From: CAYJMQ01 sp964392415
GTDB taxonomy: Bacteria > Bdellovibrionota > JACOXK01 > 2-02-FULL-40-11
Assembly (NCBI GenBank): GCA_964392415.1
Contig: CAYMPL010000012.1
Span: 1-35,764, forward strand
DNA length: 35,764 bases
Reading direction: 5' to 3'
Position numbers and translations under genes: made by a program. The notes below the pieces were generated by a model. It was given only the letters and a program-made list of their open reading frames with translations. It was not told the DNA's origin and searched no databases. Position 1 is the stretch's first letter. Each line of letters begins with the position of its first letter. Shown piece after piece: positions 15,566-22,262 of the stretch.

Positions 15566-15593
15566 TTGAGTTTTCGAAACGAGTTGTGATAAA
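15566..15593 (+). promoter_or_regulatory. Candidate promoter for exbB-exbD
   Basis: TTGAGT, 16 nt, then GATAAA lie between lon and exbB. Both boxes are four-of-six matches. A strong AGGAGG site follows. Confidence 0.35.
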
Positions 15594-15617
15594 GTTATTA
15601 AATTAGGAGGATACACC

Positions 15618-16241
15618 ATGATGCCTGAATGGTTTATAAAAGGGGGACCGGTAATGTGGCCGATTCTCACCTGTTCGATTGTAGCTCTCGCCATTTTTCT
15701 TGAGAGAATCTTATCGCTGAGACGCCATAAAATTATTCCAAGAGATCTTTCTGATACGGTTGATGAACTGGTGAGCCAAAAAAAATTTTCAGAGGCCAAA
15801 ACATTATGTAAGCAAAATAAATCATCCTTTTCCAAGATTGTTCTGACCGCTTTAAAACATGAAGGAAAACAGAGAAATCTCATTAAAGAAAATGTCGAAG
15901 AGAGTGGAAAAAAAGAATCCCTTCAACTGGGGAAAAATATTCACGCATTGGCGACCATTGCTCACATTTCCCCCTTGTTAGGGCTCTTGGGAACGGTGCT
16001 CGGCATGCTTCATGTCTTTTCTGTCATCACAGAAAAGGGGGTTGGGAACGCACAGTCGCTCGCGGGGGGAATCTCCCAGGCGCTCATCACCACCGTTGCC
16101 GGGTTGATCGTTGCCATTCCAACGGTGGTTGCCTATCGCTATTTAAACGCCCGGGTAAAAACATTTGTTACGGAAATTGAGGAGTACTCCTTGAAAATAG
16201 TGGATGAGCTTACAGGGGCGCCCACCGCAGGTGATTCCTAA
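15618..16241 (+). CDS. MotA/TolQ/ExbB proton-channel family protein
   Basis: The 207-aa inner-membrane protein has three transmembrane helices: about 12-33, near 110-135 and near 145-170. It has the conserved ExbB core (LGLLGTVLGMLHVF, then AGGISQALITTVAGLIVAIPTVVAY). With its ExbD partner it should form a proton-driven motor that energises outer-membrane transport (TonB type) or envelope constriction (Tol type). The ATG has AGGAGG 8 nt upstream. No tonB, tolA or tolB gene is in the window, so ExbB or TolQ cannot be decided. Confidence 0.88.
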   Translation: MMPEWFIKGGPVMWPILTCSIVALAIFLERILSLRRHKIIPRDLSDTVDELVSQKKFSEAKTLCKQNKSSFSKIVLTALKHEGKQRNLIKENVEESGKKESLQLGKNIHALATIAHISPLLGLLGTVLGMLHVFSVITEKGVGNAQSLAGGISQALITTVAGLIVAIPTVVAYRYLNARVKTFVTEIEEYSLKIVDELTGAPTAGDS

Positions 16242-16243
16242 CC

Positions 16244-16678
16244 ATGAATTTTTCACAAAATGACCCAGAAAAAGATGAGGTAACCATTGAACTGACCTCT
16301 CTTATTGATGTTATCTTCATGTTGGTCCTTTTTTTTCTGATCACAACCACCTTTGCGTCAGCGCCCGGCTTTAAGGTTGATCTTCCCAAGTCATCCGCGA
16401 GTGATATCAGGCGTGACCGGCAGGATTTTACGATTTCAATCGCCCAAGACCGTTCTATCGCCATTAATCAAAAATATGTGACAGACGATGAACTCAAAAA
16501 CCGCCTCTATGAAGAGGCCCAGCTTAATCCAGCCACCCTGGTTATTATTCAGGCCGATCAGAGTGTTTCGCACGGCAAAGTGGTTCAGGTGATGGACCTC
16601 GCCAAACAAGCGGGACTCAATCATCTCGCCATTGCGACCGAACCGAAAGACCCGAAAGACGGCGATGCCTCAAATTGA
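16244..16678 (+). CDS. ExbD/TolR family biopolymer transport protein
   Basis: The 144-aa protein has one N-terminal membrane helix (about 20-40). It contains the key aspartate of the family in LTSLIDVIFMLVLFFL (D22) and a periplasmic domain ending in a predicted dimerisation fold. It starts 2 nt after exbB. The start of the next gene lies 14 nt inside its end, so three proteins are coupled. It is the stator partner of the ExbB-like protein. Confidence 0.88.
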   Translation: MNFSQNDPEKDEVTIELTSLIDVIFMLVLFFLITTTFASAPGFKVDLPKSSASDIRRDRQDFTISIAQDRSIAINQKYVTDDELKNRLYEEAQLNPATLVIIQADQSVSHGKVVQVMDLAKQAGLNHLAIATEPKDPKDGDASN

Positions 16679-17024
16679 GCCCCATTTAAAAAAAAAAATT
16701 CGTTGGGTGATCCTCGGTTTTGTCATTTTTACCCTTTTTTTCACGGCATTTGGAGATCGCGGGCTTCTTAAAATTTTTCGCCTCCGAAAAGAGTTAAAGA
16801 GGCTCGAAACTTCTCTCAAAAATCTTGAGAGCCAAAATACCGATATCTCTAAAAACATTGAAAAAATGAAAAAAGAGAGGGTATTTCAGGAAAGATCGGT
16901 TCGTGAAACCCTTGGACTGGTGCGGGATGATGACATTGTTTACGAGTTTCAGGATGAGCTGGGGGCATTAGCTCAAAAGAGCAATACCGCGGTAAATAAA
17001 ATAGCCGCTGAGAAGAAAAAATAA
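16665..17024 (+). CDS. FtsB/DivIC-like septum-formation initiator
   Basis: The 119-aa protein has a short cytoplasmic start and one membrane helix (about 11-28). A periplasmic coiled coil follows (about 38-75, RKELKRLETSLKNLESQN), and then the FtsB/DivIC-type segment RETLGLVRDDDIVYEF. This layout is that of the division proteins FtsB and DivIC, which bridge FtsL and FtsQ. The ATG at 16665 overlaps exbD by 14 nt; a start 11 codons earlier would only lengthen the overlap. Its last 57 nt overlap the convergent CcdA-like gene. Coupling to ExbB/ExbD is unusual and could point to Tol-type function in constriction. Confidence 0.7.
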   Translation: MPQIEPHLKKKIRWVILGFVIFTLFFTAFGDRGLLKIFRLRKELKRLETSLKNLESQNTDISKNIEKMKKERVFQERSVRETLGLVRDDDIVYEFQDELGALAQKSNTAVNKIAAEKKK

Positions 17025-17648
17025 AACGGCTGTCCCCTTCTCAATGACAACGAGCCATCTCCCTGATTTTGGAAGGGTTGCAAGGGATCCGGTAAAAATC
17101 CCAAGTCCGAGAAATAAAAGCCCCAGCCCCAGCGCAAAACAAAACATCATGAGCGCCCCGTAGAGAAGACTCTGACGCGTCGCGATAAAGGTTAAAATTG
17201 CGCCCAGAAGGGGGACCGTGCAAGGGGCCACAATAAAACCCGAAGTAATCCCCATGATCAGCGCGCTCCCCCTCCCCGCTCCCAGGTTAGAAAGGACTTT
17301 GGGAACAGGGATACGAATCCATTCCATCTGTATCAGACCGAAGAAAAATAAGATTCCGCCGACTATAAAAAAAACAGATGGAGTCATCGTAATCTTTCCA
17401 AAAATCTTTCCGGTGGTAGCGGCAAAAACCCCAAGCGCCGCGTATGTCATTGCCATTCCGATCACATAAATGACAGACAGCCAAACTGCGTGCAGATGGG
17501 ATTTCGCCCTGCCGCTGATAAACGTTACCGTAATCGGTATGACAGGATAGACACAGGGGGTTAGACTCGCCAAAATTCCTGAAACGAAGGCCAAAACAAA
17601 CGCAAGAGGCGATCCTTCAGACAATGCCTGGGAAAATGAATCGGTCAT
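16968..17648 (-). CDS. CcdA/DsbD-type transmembrane thiol-disulfide transporter
   Basis: The 226-aa protein has six membrane segments. The two essential cysteines sit in membrane helices as TPCVYPVIP (C32) and APCTVPLLG (C143). The family carries electrons from cytosolic thioredoxin to the periplasm, for cytochrome c maturation or disulfide reduction. It lacks the thioredoxin-like domains of full DsbD, so it is the CcdA type. It starts 1 nt after the inactive M16 gene and is the last gene of that string. Its 3' end overlaps the convergent ftsB-like gene by 57 nt. Confidence 0.88.
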   Translation of the reverse strand: MTDSFSQALSEGSPLAFVLAFVSGILASLTPCVYPVIPITVTFISGRAKSHLHAVWLSVIYVIGMAMTYAALGVFAATTGKIFGKITMTPSVFFIVGGILFFFGLIQMEWIRIPVPKVLSNLGAGRGSALIMGITSGFIVAPCTVPLLGAILTFIATRQSLLYGALMMFCFALGLGLLFLGLGIFTGSLATLPKSGRWLVVIEKGTAVLFFLLSGYFIYRGIALLS

Positions 17649-17649
17649 T

Positions 17650-19062
17650 TTAATCGTCGTTGTATTTCTTTATTTTAATCCCGATTTTATCTGAAAGCTC
17701 ATTCAAACGCGCTTTCAGATTTTTGGCGGTGCAGACCATCGTTATTTGAAGATCATCGGGATTGCTCAGCATCTGAATCGCCTCACGTGCTTCATCAAGC
17801 GTTACTTTTCGAATACGATCCTGATAGGTATCGAGATAATCGGAAGGGAGTCCCATCAGTTCAATAGCCACCCACTGTCCAATGCGCTTCCTGGCTGTGT
17901 CGATTTTAAAAGAAAATTCGTTGATGAGATTGCTTTTGGATCGTTCAAATTCGTCTTTTGTCACTCCTTTTTTCACATACTCTTTATAGAGAGAAAGAAC
18001 AAGTTTCAATGTCTCAATGGTATCTTTCTCGGCTGGGAAAACCCACATCGCAAATTCGCCAGGCGCTTTTCCAGGGCTAAACCAGCTATAAGCCCCATAG
18101 CTCCAGCCCCGCTTCACGCGCACTTCCTGCATCAGCGTGGAGGTAAATCCGCCGCCAAAAGCGTTGTTGGCCACCATCAACGGAAAAAATTGGGGATGAT
18201 GAATGTCTATTCCGTAATGCCCGATAATGATTTGTGTCTGCGTCCGGGCTGGTTTATCAATGAGAAGAATCTTCTTCCCCTTCCACGATTTTAACTTTGG
18301 ATAACGGAATGCCGCCGCTCGGCCCGCCGCCATCTCTTTAAAATGATGGGATAGTTTCTGAGAGATCTTTTGTGAATCCATGTCACCGGCCGCGGCAAAG
18401 AAAAAATTGTCACGCACGAAATAGGTTTTGTAGTGAGAAACCATTTTTTCACGGGTCATTTTCTTAATCGTTGACTCACGCCCCTCGGAATTAAACGCAT
18501 ACGGATGGCCTTCAAATAATGCCCTCTTGAAGAAATACTTCACGAGGGACTGGTCGTTTTCACGCATCTCCCTCAAATCTGCGATTGTCTCCCGTTTTTC
18601 TTTTTCAAGCTCTTTGACGTCAAATTTGGGATGCAAAATGACATCTGAAAAAATCTCAAGAAATTTGTCGAGATTGCGTGTGAGGGTCTGCCCAAACACC
18701 TGAACCCCCTCCGCGCCGACTGACACATCGATATCCGCGCCCAGCTGATCTAATTCGTCACGAATTTGTTCACGGCTCCGCGTAGTAGTTCCCCGAAGAA
18801 GCATATTGCCGACAAGGGAGGTCAGTCCTTCCAGTTCAGGCGTGTCCCACACATAACCATACCTGCCTACCGCGTAGAGGGTGGCGACCGGCAAACTTTT
18901 ATCTTCAGAGATAATGAGTTTTTGTCCCGTTGAGAGATGTGTCATATGAACTCCTTCAGAGTAGCTTTTTATTGAACATAAAAGGTTCATCCCGAAAAAA
19001 AATAAAACGAATAGTCCAAACTCTCTGCGTGAAGGTTTCTCATTGATTCTACAAAACCCCAT
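17650..19062 (-). CDS. M16 family peptidase, inactive partner subunit
   Basis: The 470-aa protein has an N-terminal hydrophobic signal (about 15-36) and two M16 half-domains. Where the zinc motif HxxEH should be, after ELEG and before LLRGT, it reads LTSLVGN, so all three metal residues are missing. The C-terminal half keeps the Arg/Tyr-containing stretch QEVRVKRGWSYGAYS, which in two-subunit M16 proteases helps bind substrate. It is therefore the non-catalytic partner of the M16 protein encoded just upstream (7 nt gap). The pair probably works in the periplasm. The ATG has a GTAGGAA site. Confidence 0.85.
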   Translation of the reverse strand: MGFCRINEKPSRREFGLFVLFFFGMNLLCSIKSYSEGVHMTHLSTGQKLIISEDKSLPVATLYAVGRYGYVWDTPELEGLTSLVGNMLLRGTTTRSREQIRDELDQLGADIDVSVGAEGVQVFGQTLTRNLDKFLEIFSDVILHPKFDVKELEKEKRETIADLREMRENDQSLVKYFFKRALFEGHPYAFNSEGRESTIKKMTREKMVSHYKTYFVRDNFFFAAAGDMDSQKISQKLSHHFKEMAAGRAAAFRYPKLKSWKGKKILLIDKPARTQTQIIIGHYGIDIHHPQFFPLMVANNAFGGGFTSTLMQEVRVKRGWSYGAYSWFSPGKAPGEFAMWVFPAEKDTIETLKLVLSLYKEYVKKGVTKDEFERSKSNLINEFSFKIDTARKRIGQWVAIELMGLPSDYLDTYQDRIRKVTLDEAREAIQMLSNPDDLQITMVCTAKNLKARLNELSDKIGIKIKKYNDD

Positions 19063-19069
19063 ATGTTTC

Positions 19070-20473
19070 CTACTTTCGTCTTTTTTTAACCTTTAGTCTT
19101 TTCGGCACTGCAACAACCACGGTTCGATTAGAGGCTGCCAGATAGTTCTTCGCGACCTCCTGAATATCGGCCGTTGTCACAACCTGATAGCCGTCCAGCA
19201 AATGAAGCGCCGTTTTGTAATCGCCGGAAATAACATGATAATGCCCCAGCGCCCGCGCTTTTCCGTTCACGCTTTCGAATCCCCGGTAATAGTCCATCTC
19301 GAAACGGTTTTTGGCCCGATCCAACTCTTTTGGGTTAACCCCCTCTTTTTGAATCTTTCCAATTTCTTTAAAAATCCGTTCATCCGCCTTTTTAACCGCA
19401 TGCCCTTTTCGCATGGAGACCGCGATTTGAAAGAGCGCCGGATCTTTAAAGTGCGGGAGCGTTGCAGAAATCTGTGTTGCGATCTCTTCATCGATCACCA
19501 TCCTTTTATATAAGCGGGAACCCTCCCCGTTAAAAAGAATTTCCGACAGAAGTTCCAACGCCGGGGTATCGCGATGTTTATAATCTGTCGCGTGGTAGGC
19601 GTAGATCGCTTTTTCAGTATCAATATCATCCCGCTCTAAAGTCACACGTCTTTCAGACCGCTGCGGCGGTTCTTTTGGAATTTCCAATTCCTGGATTTCG
19701 GAAGATGGGATAGATCCATAATATTCTTCGATCCAGGCAAGAACTTTCTCCTGATCAAAATTTCCAACGACAATAAGGGTCGCGTTGTTTGGCGCATAAT
19801 AGGTCTTATAAAAATAGATACAATCTTGAAGATTCAGTTTTGAAATATCTTCCATCCAGCCAATGGTCGGCTGTCCGTAAGGATGAATGCGATAAGCCAT
19901 CGAATCGAGCTTTTCATTCATCGCGCCATCAATGTCATTATCCACACGGAATCTTCGTTCATTCTGAATAACCCCTCGCTCCGATTCAATCTGTTTTTCA
20001 TTTAAAATCATATGGCTCATGCGATCAGCCTCCAGCCGGATGACAAGCTCCATTTTTTCAGGGTCGGACGGCAACACCTCATGATAGTAGGTCCAGTCAA
20101 CCCAGGTTGCGGCATTGGTAATCGCTCCATTAGCCTCCATGATACGATCGAATTCCCCTTCTTTGAGGTTTTGGGTCTCTTTAAAGAGAAGATGCTCAAA
20201 AAAATGCGCAATCCCCGTCTTCCCTTTTTTTTCATGTCTGGAACCGACATTGAACCAGGTATGATACGCGAATACGGGAACATTTTTGTCAAGGGCAAGA
20301 ATGATATCGAGACCATTGCGAAGTTTGTGACGCGTGATTGCAACGCCTCCCCACGCCTCTGTCTTCTCAATCATATATTTCCTCTCTTTCTTGATTTTTC
20401 TGACAGCCGCAAAAACAGCCGTGAGTAGCAGCAAGAAAATAAATAACCATGCTGTCCAATGCTTACTCGGCAT
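19070..20473 (-). CDS. M16 zinc metallopeptidase, catalytic subunit
   Basis: The 467-aa protein has an N-terminal membrane helix or signal (about 8-25). The inverted zinc motif HFFEH is at residues 90-94, with the distal glutamate region SERGVIQNERR about 75 residues on. A second inactive M16 half follows, with NNATLIVVGNF between. It probably degrades peptides in the periplasm as a heterodimer with the following gene product. Its ATG shares one nucleotide with the preceding stop (TAATG). The C-terminus is very basic (KRLKVKKRRK). Confidence 0.9.
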   Translation of the reverse strand: MPSKHWTAWLFIFLLLLTAVFAAVRKIKKERKYMIEKTEAWGGVAITRHKLRNGLDIILALDKNVPVFAYHTWFNVGSRHEKKGKTGIAHFFEHLLFKETQNLKEGEFDRIMEANGAITNAATWVDWTYYHEVLPSDPEKMELVIRLEADRMSHMILNEKQIESERGVIQNERRFRVDNDIDGAMNEKLDSMAYRIHPYGQPTIGWMEDISKLNLQDCIYFYKTYYAPNNATLIVVGNFDQEKVLAWIEEYYGSIPSSEIQELEIPKEPPQRSERRVTLERDDIDTEKAIYAYHATDYKHRDTPALELLSEILFNGEGSRLYKRMVIDEEIATQISATLPHFKDPALFQIAVSMRKGHAVKKADERIFKEIGKIQKEGVNPKELDRAKNRFEMDYYRGFESVNGKARALGHYHVISGDYKTALHLLDGYQVVTTADIQEVAKNYLAASNRTVVVAVPKRLKVKKRRK

Positions 20474-21225
20474 TAAAAATCTTCAATTAAATTGACTGAC
20501 TGTCCGTTTAACGACCGGATGTGGATCAGAAACCGCCCCGATTCTTGAATACCTGCCTGAATACCAGACAGATCAACAGCATGCGTAAATGGAACGGGTG
20601 TTTGGGCGGAATCACTGCTCGTAGAGTCATTCCCTGATCGTTTTGTTTCATCTACCGTTGCAATAGGCAAGACGTCGATCACATGATTGAGAGGTTGGTT
20701 TACAACCACATGATCGATCTGCATCGTCTCATTTGGAAAGATACCCATGAGTTGTAAAATATATGGATTTTTTGAAACCAGCTCGGCTTTTTTGACAGGG
20801 GCATACAGATAATCATCTGTTTTATCGTTTTTGGCCTCTTTCACAGGAAGGAACGCCGAAGGCGAAACCTCATCAGCCACAAAGATACTATAATTTTGTG
20901 CCTTTAAAATGCCAATGTCGATGACCCTTTCATAAGGGACCATCATTTGAAAACAGTGCCCGTCATAATAATAGGCCTGCTGCACAATTTGAATTCTTTC
21001 GCCGGCCACGAATACTTTTGAAGGACCTGATTTATAACAGGTATTTGGAAAAATTCCTTCAATAACTACCTGAATATTATCATTATCATCGAACCCCCCC
21101 GGGGCATAGACAGTGGAGACCGACGCTTCAACCAAAGCGGGGCGATGGCTGTCCGCTCCCAAAAGAGACGGACTCAAAAATAAGAACGTAAAAAATAGAT
21201 AAAAGTAAATCAGTAGCAAGCTCAT
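20473..21225 (-). CDS. Secreted protein with a duplicated Cys-containing domain, unknown function
   Basis: The 250-aa product has a signal peptide ending SLLGA. The mature part has the pattern VIEGIFPNTCYKSG, about 35 residues, DGHCFQMMVPYERVIDIG, then YSIFV, so two cysteines probably pair. A second, shorter copy begins LMGIFPNETMQIDHVV. I do not recognise the family. The ATG at 21225 gives a clean signal peptide but has no ribosome site and lies inside a perfect hairpin. A GTG at 21327 has a good GGAGG site but would translate two palindromes and lies within the microprotein gene. The gene precedes the M16 pair in the same transcript, suggesting a linked envelope role. Confidence 0.6.
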   Translation of the reverse strand: MSLLLIYFYLFFTFLFLSPSLLGADSHRPALVEASVSTVYAPGGFDDNDNIQVVIEGIFPNTCYKSGPSKVFVAGERIQIVQQAYYYDGHCFQMMVPYERVIDIGILKAQNYSIFVADEVSPSAFLPVKEAKNDKTDDYLYAPVKKAELVSKNPYILQLMGIFPNETMQIDHVVVNQPLNHVIDVLPIATVDETKRSGNDSTSSDSAQTPVPFTHAVDLSGIQAGIQESGRFLIHIRSLNGQSVNLIEDF

Positions 21226-21242
21226 TTCGTTCCGAAATGAGC
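21220..21242. repeat. Perfect 10-bp hairpin at the start codon of the secreted protein gene
   Basis: The arms gctcatttcg and cgaaatgagc enclose a 3-nt loop. The minus-strand ATG of the following gene lies in one arm, so the hairpin could hide the start from ribosomes. Confidence 0.6.
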
Positions 21243-21259
21243 GCGCAGTATAAATATAA

Positions 21260-21288
21260 GACAAGCCAGCTCTTAGAGCTGGCTTGTC
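21260..21288. repeat. Perfect 13-bp hairpin between the microprotein and secreted-protein genes
   Basis: The arms gacaagccagctc and gagctggcttgtc enclose tta. On the minus strand it lies 4 nt after the microprotein stop and is followed by an AT-rich stretch, so it may be a partial terminator or a palindromic repeat. Confidence 0.6.
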
Positions 21289-21292
21289 TACC

Positions 21293-21391
21293 TTATTTTC
21301 CCTTCTTTGAAACTTTTCTCTGTTCACGCTTCACCTCCGCTCTTTTCTTCTCCCGCCCCTTCTTTTTCGCGCGGTGTCTTCTCTGAATCAT
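21293..21391 (-). CDS. Lysine/arginine-rich 32-aa microprotein
   Basis: The ATG overlaps the aroK stop as ATGA, the classic coupled arrangement. The peptide begins MIQRRHRAKKKGREKKR, ends in VSKKGK, and has 17 Lys/Arg among 32 residues. A TAA follows, and then a strong hairpin. The composition recalls tiny ribosomal or RNA-binding proteins, but no family is assigned. It parallels the 40-aa microprotein at 10391, which also sits in a coupled operon position, though the sequences are not clearly alike. Confidence 0.5.
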   Translation of the reverse strand: MIQRRHRAKKKGREKKRAEVKREQRKVSKKGK

Positions 21392-21912
21392 TTTTCGTGT
21401 TCGCTTTGAATCATCTTTTCCCATCGTCCCATCACCTCCTGAATAACTTTCCCCGTCGACTTCCGGTCAACTTCAATCACCCACTGCGCCTCATTATAAT
21501 AATCAGCGCGTTGAGACAAGAGAAATCTCAAGCCTTCCTCCGATTTTCCCTGGAAAATCGGGCGGCCATTTACCCGTTCAAATAGAGTCTCGACCGACGC
21601 CTTCAAATAAACCCATTTACCTAAGCGCTTCAAAAGCATTCTATTTTTTTCCAAGACTACCGCGCCTCCACCCGTTGCCAAAACATAAGCCGATGGCTTC
21701 GGCCTTTTTACAAATGTCTCAAGGCATTGCGTTTCAAGCAGCCTAAAATACGACTCTTTATTCTGTTTAAATAATGTTTCGATAGAAACCTGGTATGTTT
21801 CCTCGATCATTCGATCGAGGTCAAAAAAAGGGATACGGCGCCGCTTCGCAACAGCTTCTCCAACCGTCGATTTTCCCGAACCGGGGGGGCCAATAAAGAC
21901 AAGGCCAGACAT
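21388..21912 (-). CDS. aroK: Shikimate kinase
   Basis: The 174-aa enzyme phosphorylates shikimate in aromatic amino acid synthesis. It has Walker A GPPGSGKST at residues 8-16, the shikimate and metal site FFDLDRMIEE near 29-38, the glycine motif ATGGGAVV near 79, and a lid arginine region NGRPIF near 115. Length is normal. It begins 5 nt after the M6 reading frame ends and has no clear ribosome site, so it may depend on coupling. No other aro gene is in the window. Confidence 0.92.
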   Translation of the reverse strand: MSGLVFIGPPGSGKSTVGEAVAKRRRIPFFDLDRMIEETYQVSIETLFKQNKESYFRLLETQCLETFVKRPKPSAYVLATGGGAVVLEKNRMLLKRLGKWVYLKASVETLFERVNGRPIFQGKSEEGLRFLLSQRADYYNEAQWVIEVDRKSTGKVIQEVMGRWEKMIQSEHEK

Positions 21913-21917
21913 TATTT

Positions 21918-22262
21918 TCAGTAAAAGCGCAAGGTTTTTAGCGGAGCTAATTCCTGGGGTCTCGTGTAATGAACCATCAGTTGTACCGCCGAACCATCCG
22001 GCGAGGTATTGAGCAATGAAAACCTCACCCCCACTTTGGGCACAACGACTGAATTATATGGCTGTTCCGCGCGATAATAATTATTTGAATCGTCGAAAAT
22101 AGGATTGGCCTGGGTTCCACCTAGAAAAACTTTCCCCATGCCGCCCATATCATGTTTCTGGGAAGCTTCAAAACCAAATCCTGCATCGTGAAGCTGAAAG
22201 CGTGTGGAAAACGCGCTCTTTTCCGTCATCCATTCAACCTCTGGACGCGCATCGACAACCAA
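21918..22262 (-). pseudogene. 3' part of the M6 metalloprotease gene, separated by a -1 frameshift
   Basis: This 114-codon frame continues the M6 protein. It starts VVDARPEVEW, which in immune-inhibitor-A-type proteases directly follows a stretch like GEHPGEGGLL. That stretch is present in this frame just upstream of the nominal start, from about 22289. It is not an independent gene. The C-terminus (HYTRPQELAPLKTLRFY) is followed 5 nt later by aroK. Confidence 0.75.

Noticed and set aside
17746..18294. 182-codon plus-strand frame antisense to the inactive M16 gene
   Set aside because: It has no ribosome site or family features and lies opposite well-conserved M16 sequence.
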